A stretch of DNA of 64,000 nucleotides from JAVBMJ01 sp031551275 (GCA_031551275.1 JAVBNX010000004.1:62001-126000); one strand, 5' to 3'; counted from the stretch's first letter, positions 1 through 11,070 are shown. Numbers and translations: made by a program. Notes: generated by a model from the letters alone, not told the origin.

Positions 1-694
1 CGCGCATGTAGTGGGCGATGTAGGTCCCGTCCTTGCCCAGCATGAAGGTATAGGAGTTGTCGCTGCGCTTCATGCCGTTGATCAGATCGGTCAGCCACTC
101 CAACGAGATGTCCGAGGTGAAGATGCCGATCATCTTCTTGTCCCGGTCGTAGATCGGGGCCGAGTAGGTGCACATGATCATCTCGCCGCCCCCCTCGTCG
201 TAGTAAGGCTCGCTCCAGCATGGGCGGCCCAGGGTCTTGGGCTGCTCGTACCACTCCCAGGTAAAGTAGTCGTACTCCTTGTTGCCCAACTGCTTGCTGA
301 AGATGTTATCCCCATCGCGGTAGGAGTAGGGGGAGAACCAGTAGCCCTTCTCTTTGAAGTAGTCAGGCTCGAAGGCGATCGCGCTGCCGTAGATGTCGGG
401 GTTGTTTTTGACCACGTTGCGCGTGACGTTGTACATCGAGTCGGGGACGATCCTGCCGCTGGCCACCACCCAGTTCAGGTTGTCGGGCACGGCCTCCACC
501 CGGCGCAGGACCTTCTCGATGCGCAGGTTGATGATCTGGAGCGTGTTTTCCGCCTCGGTGCGGGCGTCACGCTCGATGGTGCTACCCGAGAAGTGGTAGA
601 AGATCGAGAAGGCCACCACGAAGATCGCGGCGGTAAACAGCAGGATAAAGAAACTCAGGCGGGCCGAGAACGATTGGCGCAGTTTTTTGAACAT
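1..694 (-). CDS. N-terminal part of a membrane sensor, probably a SpoIIE-type phosphatase (runs off the window)
   Basis: The frame is open from an ATG at 692-694 to the left edge, giving the first 231 residues of a longer protein. Residues 1-11 are basic, then one membrane helix spans about 13-34, followed by an extracytoplasmic domain of the Cache type (motifs FTWEWYEQP, GRPCWSEPYYDEGG, CTYSAPIYD, IGIFTSDISLEWL). This N-terminus resembles Bacteroidales proteins that continue into HAMP and a SpoIIE/PP2C serine phosphatase; the output domain lies outside the window, so a histidine kinase or a chemoreceptor is also possible. It is the third gene of the transporter operon (28 nt after the ATPase), which suggests that it senses the same ligands or reports on the importer. 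Confidence 0.75.
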   Translation of the reverse strand, partial: MFKKLRQSFSARLSFFILLFTAAIFVVAFSIFYHFSGSTIERDARTEAENTLQIINLRIEKVLRRVEAVPDNLNWVVASGRIVPDSMYNVTRNVVKNNPDIYGSAIAFEPDYFKEKGYWFSPYSYRDGDNIFSKQLGNKEYDYFTWEWYEQPKTLGRPCWSEPYYDEGGGEMIMCTYSAPIYDRDKKMIGIFTSDISLEWLTDLINGMKRSDNSYTFMLGKDGTYIAHYMR

Positions 695-722
695 CGTAGG
701 TGAACGTGTTTTGGGTGAGGTG

Positions 723-1805
723 TCAGGCTTGTTTCAGGGTGGCCGAAAGGCGGGTCTTACCGTCGGTAAGCGTCTCCTGCAAACCGTTGGTCAGGCCGTT
801 GATGATCGCGAGGCTCAGCATATCGGGCTCGGGGTCGCCGTTGAGTACGCTCCCGGCCGCGGCAGGCAGGTTGATGTCCAGGGAGACCTCGCCCGTCTTC
901 TCGGAGAACTCCAGCGAGAGGTCGGCGCCGCCCTGCAAGGGGACGATCTGCAAACACTCCTCCAACAGCAGCAAGGTGTTGTGCAGGGTCTTGGCCCCCA
1001 GGAAATGCTTGCCGCAGAACGCTTCGACCTCGGCGTTGAGCGCGTAGAGGTCGTAGTCGGCGCTGTTGATGCGGTAGTGGAGGTTGCGGATGCGGTTGAT
1101 GAAGATGCGGGTCTTCTCCTTTTGCGGATTGTCGAAGATCTGGGCCGGGGGGCCTTCCTCATAAATTACCCCTTCGTCCATGTAGAAGATGCGGGTGCTC
1201 ACGTCCCGCGCGAAGCTCATCTCGTGGGTAACGATCGCCATGGTCATGCCCTGGCGCGCCAACGAGCGGATCACGGCCAGAACCTCGCTGACCATCGTGG
1301 GGTCGAGGGCCGAGGTGGGCTCGTCGAAGAGGATGATCTCCGGCTCCATCGACAAACAGCGCGCGATGGCGACCCGTTGCTTCTGGCCGCCGGAGAGCTG
1401 GCGGGGGTAGGCGTCGGCCTTCTCGGCCAGGCCCACCGTTTTGAGCAGCTCGCGCCCCTTGGCCTGCGCTTCGGCCTTGCTCATGCCGCGCAGTTTGACC
1501 GGGCCGATGCACAAATTATCCAGCACGGTCAGGTGCTCGAACAGGTTGAACGACTGGAAGACCATGCCCATCTTCTGGCGCAGGCGGGGCACGTCGGCGC
1601 CCTTGGCCAGGATGTCCTGCTCGTCGATGAAGATGCCGCCGCCCGTGGGGTTGTCCAGCAGGTTCAAACAGCGCAGGAAGGTGCTTTTGCCCGTCCCCGA
1701 GGGGCCGATGATGGAGATTACCTCGCCCTTCTGGATGGTCGCGTTCACGTCGCGCAGGACCTTCAGGTCCCCGTAACTCTTTTGAAGATGCTCTACCCGT
1801 ATCAT
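723..1805 (-). CDS. Amino-acid ABC transporter ATP-binding protein with an extra C-terminal domain
   Basis: This is the ATPase that powers the fused importer encoded just upstream. Walker A is at residues 34-41 (GPSGTGKS), the ABC signature LSGGQ at 137-141, Walker B ILFDE at 158-162 and the switch His at about 194, all intact and closest to the GlnQ/polar-amino-acid class. Ordinary GlnQ proteins end at about residue 240-245; this one has 360 residues. The extra 115 residues (from about NRIRNLHYRI) are not an ABC domain. They end in an alpha/beta stretch that recalls an anti-sigma/histidine-kinase-like ATPase fold, but that is only an impression. The start codon overlaps the stop of the permease gene (ATGA), so the two are translationally coupled. 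The substrate cannot be named from the sequence. Confidence 0.93.
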   Translation of the reverse strand: MIRVEHLQKSYGDLKVLRDVNATIQKGEVISIIGPSGTGKSTFLRCLNLLDNPTGGGIFIDEQDILAKGADVPRLRQKMGMVFQSFNLFEHLTVLDNLCIGPVKLRGMSKAEAQAKGRELLKTVGLAEKADAYPRQLSGGQKQRVAIARCLSMEPEIILFDEPTSALDPTMVSEVLAVIRSLARQGMTMAIVTHEMSFARDVSTRIFYMDEGVIYEEGPPAQIFDNPQKEKTRIFINRIRNLHYRINSADYDLYALNAEVEAFCGKHFLGAKTLHNTLLLLEECLQIVPLQGGADLSLEFSEKTGEVSLDINLPAAAGSVLNGDPEPDMLSLAIINGLTNGLQETLTDGKTRLSATLKQA

Positions 1806-4800
1806 TTGGATGAGGAGATTTTTTGGTTCAACTTATCGAGTCCGAAGCCCATCAGCCAGGCCAGCAGGAAGTAGATCACAGCCACGAGGATCAGCGGGAA
1901 GAAGGCGTCGAAGGTCCGCGAGCGGATGATGTCCGAGGCTTTGGTCAAATCCACCACGGCGATGTAGCCCACCACGGAGGTCATCTTCAAAAGCGAGATC
2001 ACCTCGCCCTTGTAGACGGGGAGCACGCTCTTCAAAGCCTGCGGGAAGATGACGTGGATGAAAGTCTGTATCTTAGTGAAACCCAGGGCGATGCCCGCCT
2101 CGGTCTGGCCCCGGTCGACCCCCTGGATCGAGGTGCGGAACATCTCGCTCGAGTAGGCCCCCATGTTCAGGGCGAAGGTAATGACGGCCACCACCGTGGC
2201 GCTCAGGCCCGTCGAGGCGAAGATCACGTAGAAGAAGATCATCAGCATGACCAGCAAAGGCGTGCCCCGCATCACGCTGATATAGGCTTGCGCGAAGCCC
2301 GAGGCCACGCGGCGGCGGCTCATGCGCAGGAAGCAGATCACTCCGCCCACGATGGTGCCCAAAATAATGGAGAACAGGGTGATCACGATGGTTTGCCAGA
2401 GGCCCTGCAGGATCAGCATCCAGCGCTTTTCGAGCACCAGGTTGTTGTAGAAACTCTCGCCCACGCGCTCGAACCAGTTGGGCCGGGCGGTTTGCAAAGC
2501 GGCGGGATCGGCCTTCAGGGTGGCGAGCACCTGCGGGTTGGTAAAGTAGCCTTCGGAGAAATTCACCCGCTTGAGGCGTTCGGGAGTGACACTGTAATTG
2601 GAGATCACCAGGTCGACCTTGCCGGCCTCGATGGCGGCGATCAGGGCGGTGAATTTCATGTCGGAGAACTCCACCGGGCGGCCCAGCTCGTAGGCGACGC
2701 GCCGGATCAACTCGGCGTCCAGGCCCGCGACCTTACCGTTGGAGATGAAGCACATCGGTTCGCGGTTGGCGGCGATGCCCACCCGGAGCGGCCGGCCCTC
2801 CGTGGCGGCGGGGACCTCCACGGGGATATAGTCCGAGCCGTCGGGACGCACCCAGCGGTCGACGATCTCTTTAAGCGTGCCGTCGCGTTTGAATTTCTGC
2901 AGCGCGGCGTTGACCTGGCGCAGCAAAGCGGTGTCCCTCTTGTTGAAGGCGACGGCGGCCGAGTCGCGGATGTACTCTTCGGGCAGAACGACCAGGTTGC
3001 CCAGGTTCTTGGCGGCCAACAGGGCGGTGGTGTAGGAGGTAAACACGTAGTCGGCCTTGCCGCTGGTCACCGACAGGAAAGCGTCGTTGATGTCGTCGAA
3101 GCTCAGGATGGTGGCCCCGGGGTACTCTTTCTCGATAAGCATCTCGCTCGTGGTCCCAGTCATCAATGCCACCCGCGCCGTGGCCAGGTCGCTGCCGTCG
3201 TGCAACGGGGCGGCCTTTTGGGCGAGGTCGGACTTGCGGACCAGGACGGTCGAGCCCACGTTGTAGTAGGGATCGGAGAAGAGGACCTGCTTTTTGCGCT
3301 CCTCGGTAATCATGACCGAGTTGGCGATCACGTCGATCTTGCGCGAGACCAGCGAGGGGATCAGCGCGCCGAAGTTCATCACGCTGAATTTGACCGGGCG
3401 GCCCATCTCCGCGGCGAAACGCTCGACCAGCTCGATGTCCAGCCCCACGAAGTCGTTGTCGCGCAAAAAAGTGAAAGGCACGCTCTGGCCCGAGGTCCCG
3501 ATCACCAGGGGCGGGCCCGAGGCCGGGGTTGCAGGGACCTCCATCGCGGCGTTCTCGGTCTGGTCCATCCATTTGGATGTCATGGCGTCCAACGACCCGT
3601 CGGCGCGGATCGAGGAGAGCCAGGCGTTGAATCGATCCCTTAACGCCGCGTCCCGGAAACCGATCCCGATCCCGAAGTTGTAGTTGTCCTTCCCGAAGAT
3701 ATCGTCGGCCAGGATGGCCAGGTCGTCGTTCTTGCCGACGGCCAGTTTGGCCTCCGGCTTGGGGAGCACGATGGCGTCGCACTGGTTGGTCTTCAGGGCC
3801 ATGATCAAATCGGAGGACATATCGATCCGCAGGATCTCGGCCTGGGTAAAGGTCTTGGTCACGTATTCGTCCTGGATGGAGCCCATTAAGGCGCCAATGC
3901 GCTTTTGTTTCACGTCGTCCATCGATTGGAAGCCCTTGACCGGGGCGCCTGGGGCGGCGGCTTCGGGGCGGTCCATTACCACGGCGATCGACTGGCTGAC
4001 GAAGTAGGGCTCGGAGAAGTCGATCTGTTTGGCGCGCTCTTCGTTGATGGTAATCGCCGAGGCGATCATATCGACCTTGCCTGAGCTTAAAGCAGCGATC
4101 AGCCCCCCGAAGTTGATGGTCAGGAATTCGACCGGGCGGCCCAAATAGCGGCCGAAGCGCTCGGAAAGCTCGATATCGAAGCCCGAATTGTGGTTGTCCT
4201 GCATAAAGTCGAAGACCTCCGTGGCGCCCGAGCAGCCCACCCGGAGCGGTTTGCCCTTGGGCGCGGGGCCCAGATCGGGCATTTTGGCGGTTTGGTATTG
4301 GCCGATCCAGCGCTCGGACATCTTTTCGAGGGTGCCGTTTTGTTTCTGCTCCTCTAAAAAGGCGTTGAACCGGTCGCGCAGTTGGGGGTTGTTCTTGTTG
4401 AAGCCCATGCCGTAGGGGTCGTCGAACAGTACCCCGATCTGGCGGTAGATCCCTTTGGGTTTGAGGGAGGTCTCGTAGACGATCCCCTCCAGGCAGGCCA
4501 CGTCGGCCTTGCCCTGCTCGAGGGCCATCAGAACGTCGGCGTAGGTGTCCAGCCTGAGCGGGGTGGCCCGGGGGAAGTGTCCGGTAATGTAGCGGTCGTG
4601 CAGGTTGCCGGTTACCACGGCGAAACGGGCTTCCCTGGCGTCGTCGAGCGTGCTGAGGCGCACGGCCTGGCCCGGTGCGGAGGCGCGCGTTACGGCCACC
4701 GCGCTGCTCAGGAAGTAGGGGTCGGAGAAGGCCACCTGTTTGGCGCGCTCGGGGGTAATGGTAATGCCCGCCGCGATGGCATTGACCTGGCCCGAGGCCA

Positions 4801-5452
4801 GGGCGGCGATCAGCCCCCCGAAGTTGATGGGCAGGAATTCGGCCGGGCGGCCGATCGAGCGGCCGAAAAGGGTCAGCAGTTCCACGTCGAAGCCCGCCGC
4901 TTTGCCGTCCTTGATAAAGCCGAAGCCCTCGGTCGAGCCGGTGAACCCTACCTTCAGGGGCGCACCTTTCGGCACGTCGTCCCACTCGGGCATGCGGGTC
5001 GAGGCATCCAGGCTCGAGTTCATCCATTTGTCGAAGATGCGGTCGTAGGTCCCGTCCTGCTTGATGGAGGCCAGAAAAGCGTTGAATTGGTCGCGCAGAT
5101 CGGTCTGGGCGTAATTGAAACCCACGCCCATCTCCTCGACGTAGACCGTCCCCAGGTTTTTGTACTTGCCCGAGGGCTCGTGGCCGATCCGGTAGGTCTG
5201 TGCGTCGAGCACGGCGGCGTCCGCCTTGTTGTTGTCGATCGCGACGAACATATCCGGCTCGGCGTCGAACCGCAGGACGGTGGCGTCGGGGAAGTGCTCG
5301 GTCACGTAAGCGTCGTGGGTGCTGCCCATCAGGGTGCCGATGCGGGCGTTTCTCAGGTCGTCGACGCTGTCGATCACAGCGGGACCCCCCGATTGCCTGC
5401 AACCCCACAAAATAGCTGGCAGACAGAGCGATAGAAAGTAGAGTTTTTTCAT
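1802..5452 (-). CDS. Giant substrate-binding/permease fusion of a polar amino-acid-type ABC importer
   Basis: The protein has 1216 residues. It starts at the ATG before a lipoprotein-like signal (KKLYFLSLC, then WGC, acylation Cys about residue 18); an ATG 24 nt upstream is in frame but gives a worse signal peptide. Type-II solute-binding units (SBP_bac_3) follow: a C-terminal half unit (about 25-150), three full units (about 165-395, 400-640, 645-880) and an N-terminal half unit (about 885-985). Repeated motifs are VEF-NFGGLIAAL and ERAKQ-FS-PYF. The last 225 residues are a HisM/GlnP-type permease with an EAA loop (EAGIALGFTKIQ) and about five membrane helices. The lipid-anchored or exported binding units thus sit outside, beside the inner-membrane permease. 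It is the first gene of the operon with the ATPase and the sensor. Confidence 0.93.
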   Translation of the reverse strand: MKKLYFLSLCLPAILWGCRQSGGPAVIDSVDDLRNARIGTLMGSTHDAYVTEHFPDATVLRFDAEPDMFVAIDNNKADAAVLDAQTYRIGHEPSGKYKNLGTVYVEEMGVGFNYAQTDLRDQFNAFLASIKQDGTYDRIFDKWMNSSLDASTRMPEWDDVPKGAPLKVGFTGSTEGFGFIKDGKAAGFDVELLTLFGRSIGRPAEFLPINFGGLIAALASGQVNAIAAGITITPERAKQVAFSDPYFLSSAVAVTRASAPGQAVRLSTLDDAREARFAVVTGNLHDRYITGHFPRATPLRLDTYADVLMALEQGKADVACLEGIVYETSLKPKGIYRQIGVLFDDPYGMGFNKNNPQLRDRFNAFLEEQKQNGTLEKMSERWIGQYQTAKMPDLGPAPKGKPLRVGCSGATEVFDFMQDNHNSGFDIELSERFGRYLGRPVEFLTINFGGLIAALSSGKVDMIASAITINEERAKQIDFSEPYFVSQSIAVVMDRPEAAAPGAPVKGFQSMDDVKQKRIGALMGSIQDEYVTKTFTQAEILRIDMSSDLIMALKTNQCDAIVLPKPEAKLAVGKNDDLAILADDIFGKDNYNFGIGIGFRDAALRDRFNAWLSSIRADGSLDAMTSKWMDQTENAAMEVPATPASGPPLVIGTSGQSVPFTFLRDNDFVGLDIELVERFAAEMGRPVKFSVMNFGALIPSLVSRKIDVIANSVMITEERKKQVLFSDPYYNVGSTVLVRKSDLAQKAAPLHDGSDLATARVALMTGTTSEMLIEKEYPGATILSFDDINDAFLSVTSGKADYVFTSYTTALLAAKNLGNLVVLPEEYIRDSAAVAFNKRDTALLRQVNAALQKFKRDGTLKEIVDRWVRPDGSDYIPVEVPAATEGRPLRVGIAANREPMCFISNGKVAGLDAELIRRVAYELGRPVEFSDMKFTALIAAIEAGKVDLVISNYSVTPERLKRVNFSEGYFTNPQVLATLKADPAALQTARPNWFERVGESFYNNLVLEKRWMLILQGLWQTIVITLFSIILGTIVGGVICFLRMSRRRVASGFAQAYISVMRGTPLLVMLMIFFYVIFASTGLSATVVAVITFALNMGAYSSEMFRTSIQGVDRGQTEAGIALGFTKIQTFIHVIFPQALKSVLPVYKGEVISLLKMTSVVGYIAVVDLTKASDIIRSRTFDAFFPLILVAVIYFLLAWLMGFGLDKLNQKISSSK

Positions 5453-5502
5453 CGTAGGATTGATGCTCGATACCATACGCCCGGACAGGCGGATACAAAG
5501 GA

Positions 5503-5510
5503 CAAAATTA
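5503..5510 (-). promoter_or_regulatory. Possible -7 box for the transporter operon
   Basis: The minus strand reads TAATTTTG here, a fair match to the Bacteroidetes -7 consensus TAnnTTTG, 50 nt before the start of the binding-protein/permease gene. I see no good TTG box 20 nt upstream, so support is weak. Confidence 0.35.
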
Positions 5511-5530
5511 GCAAAAATTTTAGTTTTACC

Positions 5531-5562
5531 TTGGTCTTTTTAAATACAAAACAATACCTTTG
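5531..5562 (+). promoter_or_regulatory. Bacteroidetes-type promoter of the hybrid histidine kinase
   Basis: TTG at 5531-5533 and TACCTTTG at 5555-5562 are 21 nt apart, matching the -33/-7 pair recognised by the Bacteroidetes primary sigma factor. The box places transcription start near 5569, which rules out the TTG codon at 5560 as the kinase start and supports the ATG at 5587. Confidence 0.75.
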
Positions 5563-5586
5563 ACCGTTTTATACACAAAACCGACG

Positions 5587-8421
<2,835 letters not shown>

Positions 8422-8431
8422 ATGAAGATTT

Positions 8432-9463
8432 ATGGCAGTAATTACCATTGTGGGGGCGGGGATGATGGGGTCCGCGCTCGCCTTTCCCGCCCGGGAGAAC
8501 GGGCATGAGGTCCGGCTCTGCGGGACGCACCTCGACCGGGATATTATCGGCGCCTGCCGCAAAACGGGGCGGCATCCCAAATTCGAACGGGATTTCCCCG
8601 CCGGGGTGGGGTATTACCTCTTCGGGGAGGTAAACGACGCGCTCCGGGGGGCCGAACTGGTAATCTGCGGGGTAAACAGCTTCGGGGTGGAGTGGTTTTG
8701 GCAGGAGGTTTTGCCGCTGATCCCCGACGATGTGCCGGTGCTCTCGGTAACCAAAGGGTTGATCGAGGGGCCCGGGGGCAGGCTTATCAGCTATCCGGAA
8801 TATTGGGCGGGGAAGATCGCGCCCCGGCGGATGAATCTCAACGCGGTGGGCGGGCCCTGCACCAGTTACGAGCTGGTGGCGCGGGACCATACCATCGTTA
8901 CGTTTTGCGGGCAGCGGATCGAAACGCTCGAATGGATACGCTCGCTGATGGCGGTGGATTACTACCACATTTGCGTCTCGACCGACGTGATGGGCGTGGA
9001 GAGCGCGGTGGCCCTGAAGAACGCCTACGCGCTGGGCGTAGCCTTTGCCGTGGGGATGAACGAGCGGGCCAACGGGGTCGGCAGCGTGCCCCACTACAAC
9101 TCGCAGGCCGCGATATTCTACCAGAGCGTCAAGGAGATGCGTAAGCTGCTGATCTACTTTACCGGCAGCGACGAGCAGATCGCGACCGGGGCGGGGGATA
9201 TGTACGTGACCATTTTCGGGGGGCGGACCCGGCTGATCGGCACGCTCCTCGGGCGCGGGATGCCGGTTGCGGAGGCGTTGGAGTCGTTGAAGGGCGTGAC
9301 GCTCGAGTCGCTGGTGATTATCCGGCGGATCAACGCGGCGATTAAAAAGCTGGCGACCGGCGGGGAGCTGGATGCGGCGGAGTTTCCGCTTTTGATGTTT
9401 ATGGATCGCTTGCTCGAAGGGGATGCGGGGGCGGAGGTGCCTTGGGAGGCGTTCCGGGCATGA
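8432..9463 (+). CDS. NAD(P)-dependent glycerol-3-phosphate dehydrogenase-like protein
   Basis: The protein has 343 residues, the size of GpsA, which makes sn-glycerol 3-phosphate from dihydroxyacetone phosphate for phospholipid synthesis. An N-terminal Rossmann motif (VGAGMMGSALAFPA), the central SVTKGLIEGPG loop and the catalytic-lysine helix (ESAVALKNAYALGVA) are visible. The loop that is usually a GPS/FAxE segment reads GGPCTSYELVARD, so it is a divergent branch and the substrate could differ. It starts 10 nt after the histidine kinase stop and is probably cotranscribed with it. Confidence 0.8.
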   Translation: MAVITIVGAGMMGSALAFPARENGHEVRLCGTHLDRDIIGACRKTGRHPKFERDFPAGVGYYLFGEVNDALRGAELVICGVNSFGVEWFWQEVLPLIPDDVPVLSVTKGLIEGPGGRLISYPEYWAGKIAPRRMNLNAVGGPCTSYELVARDHTIVTFCGQRIETLEWIRSLMAVDYYHICVSTDVMGVESAVALKNAYALGVAFAVGMNERANGVGSVPHYNSQAAIFYQSVKEMRKLLIYFTGSDEQIATGAGDMYVTIFGGRTRLIGTLLGRGMPVAEALESLKGVTLESLVIIRRINAAIKKLATGGELDAAEFPLLMFMDRLLEGDAGAEVPWEAFRA

Positions 9464-9598
9464 TTTTTGCTTAAAATCTACTGCGGGTCGTTTGGGATTT
9501 TTCCTGATTTTTCAGGCTATATACAGACCGGTTTTTCAACGTTGGAAAGTAGAGAGTAACAACATAGGTCCACATTGTCTAACTAATACTTAACGGTT

Positions 9599-9973
9599 AT
9601 GAAAAAACTCATCGCAATTTTCGGTCTCCTATTTTGCATGGTGCCCGCACTCCATGCCCAAGTGATGGATCACACTCCCCAGAGCCTCGTTGTGTCGCCG
9701 TCGGGAGGTACTTACAATGTTATGGTAACCAGTTGGCTGGGATGGCCGACGGTGGTATCCTGGGTGGATACGGGAGGCCAGGTTATGCGGATTCTCCCCA
9801 GGCCCGAAGCGGCTGATCCTTCTGCCACGGAATTTACCACCATTATGCGGATTACGTTCTCGTCTAATAATTCCGGGACTGTAAAGACCGGGGTAATCAC
9901 GATTAACGCGGGGGTTTCGAGCTCTCCCGGAGGGCAGACTTACCCGGTGGTGATTGATTATCGACAGGAATAG
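9599..9973 (+). CDS. Small secreted BACON-like protein
   Basis: The protein has 124 residues with a clean signal peptide (MKKLIAIFGLLFCMVPALHA, cut before QV). The remainder is all beta in character and begins TPQSLVVSPSGGTYNVMVTS, the pattern of a BACON-type immunoglobulin-like domain (known from Bacteroidetes surface carbohydrate and mucin-associated proteins, usually as an N-terminal module). Here it stands alone, with no enzyme attached, so it may be a small periplasmic or secreted binding protein. It is followed by a terminator shared with tag. The domain assignment is by eye. Confidence 0.65.
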   Translation: MKKLIAIFGLLFCMVPALHAQVMDHTPQSLVVSPSGGTYNVMVTSWLGWPTVVSWVDTGGQVMRILPRPEAADPSATEFTTIMRITFSSNNSGTVKTGVITINAGVSSSPGGQTYPVVIDYRQE

Positions 9974-9988
9974 TTGGGAAGGCGTGGG

Positions 9989-10013
9989 TACCCGCCCGTG
10001 AAAAGGGCGGGTA
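9989..10013. terminator. Bidirectional terminator between the BACON-like gene and tag
   Basis: TACCCGCCC and GGGCGGGTA form a perfect 9-bp stem around the 7-nt loop GTGAAAA between two convergent genes. It touches the tag stop codon. Confidence 0.7.
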
Positions 10014-10583
10014 TTATCTCCGGCAGAAGCACTCCACCAAGTGGTCGTTTACGAATCCGGCGGCTTGCAGGTGGGCGTAGCATATGGTGGTGCCGAAGAA
10101 TTTGAATCCGCGTTTCTTCATGTCTTTGCTCATGGCGTCGGACTCCGGCGATGAGGCGGGGGCTTCGCGCAACGATTTGAGGTTGTTTACGATCGGTTTG
10201 TTGCCGGGGAAAAAGGAGAGGGTGTAGTTGTAGAAACTGCCGAATTCCTTTTGGATGGCGATGAATAGTTTTGCGTTGTTGATCGTTGCGGCGATCTTAA
10301 GGCGGTTTTTGACTATGCCGTCGAAGTGCATCAGCCGCTCGATGTCCGATTCGGTCATTTGGGCGACCTTTACAACATCGAAATTGTGGAACGCCTGGCG
10401 GTAGCCTTCACGCTTGCGAAGGATGGTTATCCAGCTCAATCCGGCCTGGGCGCTCTCCAGGGTAAGGAACTCGAACAGGGTTCTTTCGTCGGTAACCAGG
10501 CGGCCCCACTCTTCATCGTGGTATTTGATGTATAGCTCGTCGGTACCGCACCAGCTGCAGCGGCCGTTGATGATGTCTTCCAT
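10014..10583 (-). CDS. tag: DNA-3-methyladenine glycosylase I
   Basis: The 189-residue protein matches the length and motifs of Tag, a HhH-fold base-excision enzyme that removes 3-methyladenine from alkylated DNA. The N-terminal CSWCG and the C-terminal H-x3-C segment (DHLVECFCRR) supply the zinc ligands of this family. YHDEEWG, FEFLTLESAQAGLSW and the GFKFFG-T-YAHLQA-G motif are all present. It is a single-gene unit on the minus strand with its own -7 box 17 nt upstream. Confidence 0.95.
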   Translation of the reverse strand: MEDIINGRCSWCGTDELYIKYHDEEWGRLVTDERTLFEFLTLESAQAGLSWITILRKREGYRQAFHNFDVVKVAQMTESDIERLMHFDGIVKNRLKIAATINNAKLFIAIQKEFGSFYNYTLSFFPGNKPIVNNLKSLREAPASSPESDAMSKDMKKRGFKFFGTTICYAHLQAAGFVNDHLVECFCRR

Positions 10584-10600
10584 GGTAATGTTTATGGATA

Positions 10601-10608
10601 CAAAGATA
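10601..10608 (-). promoter_or_regulatory. -7 box of tag
   Basis: The minus strand reads TATCTTTG, a perfect TAnnTTTG match, 17 nt before the tag start. No clear TTG box is seen at the expected distance. Confidence 0.55.
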
Positions 10609-10682
10609 GATAATATTGTTGAGAATTGCCTGCGCTTGGCTTGGCGATCCTCTCCGCTGCCGCGGGGGGTGCTTTCGAGGAC

Positions 10683-10798
10683 GCAAAACGAAAACCCCGA
10701 AGGGGTTTTTTCAATTGGGAAGCCAGCCTTTCATGCGAGCATGAGGCTGGTTTGCCAATTGAAAAAGCTCGCCCTTAGGGCGAGCTTTTCGTTTTGCT
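10683..10798. repeat. Nested palindromic block beside the tRNA-Thr attachment site
   Basis: Outer arms GCAAAACGAAAA (10683-10694) and its exact complement (10787-10798) enclose three further hairpins: AACCCC-GAA-GGGGTT with a T tail (about 10693-10711), a long stem built from CAATTGG, CCAGCCT and CATGC (10712-10761), and GCTCGCCC-TTA-GGGCGAGC (about 10767-10785). The last hairpin, read on the minus strand and followed by T5, is the natural terminator of the original tRNA-Thr gene. The whole block can fold into one branched cruciform. Confidence 0.75.
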
Positions 10799-10802
10799 CT
10801 TC

Positions 10803-10855
10803 GAGCTGTTGATGAGGATTGAACTCATGACCTCTTCCTTACCAAGGAAGTGCTC
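10803..10855. repeat. Left attachment-site direct repeat (53 bp)
   Basis: Identical to 22522-22574. It covers the discriminator base, acceptor 3' strand, T arm, anticodon arm and 3' half of the D stem of tRNA-Thr, in the same orientation. Confidence 0.9.
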
Positions 10856-10907
10856 CGAGGCCTCAAAAGGCTTCGCCTTTCGACGCTTACCACTGAGCTA
10901 CAACAGC
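10804..10907 (-). pseudogene. tRNA-Thr(GGU)-like copy with a 32-nt insertion in the D loop
   Basis: This is the second copy of the tRNA-Thr at 22523-22594, with every mature base matching, but split by 32 extra nucleotides (10856-10887) between the D loop and the 3' strand of the D stem. The D-stem halves GCTC and GAGC are both intact. The insert itself contains AAAGGC-TTC-GCCTTT and GAGGCCTC, so it would form its own small hairpin. The sequence 5' of this copy belongs to the island and has no TTG/TAnnTTTG promoter, so it is probably not a working tRNA but the element-borne half of the attachment site. Confidence 0.8.
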
Positions 10908-10952
10908 TTATGAGGGTGTTTAGCCTCCGTGATAATCGCCTTGAAACGGCAT

Positions 10953-10973
10953 GGGTAAACATTTGGGTAAACA
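10953..10973 (+). promoter_or_regulatory. Left arm-type integrase sites
   Basis: Two direct copies of GGGTAAACA (10953-10961 and 10965-10973), 12 nt apart, followed by GA. The same pair with the same 12-nt spacing occurs at the other end of the island (22411-22431), in line with arm-type binding sites for the N-terminal domain of the integrase. Confidence 0.65.
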
Positions 10974-11070
10974 GATAACGCTCTCCGCCATGATTGCGGG
11001 TTAAAGTTATGTATTGATAATCAAGGGTATTTTAGCCATCTCCCCCCAAAAATCGCCACAGAAAAAATAA

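Noticed and set aside
2871..5498. An 875-residue minus-strand frame overlapping the fused importer
   Set aside because: Its Arg/Gly/Pro-rich composition is that of a shadow frame in GC-rich DNA; the real gene in the other frame has clear binding-protein and permease motifs.
5560..5586. A TTG start for the hybrid kinase
   Set aside because: The TTG is part of the -7 box TACCTTTG and so lies upstream of the transcription start; the ATG at 5587 is used.
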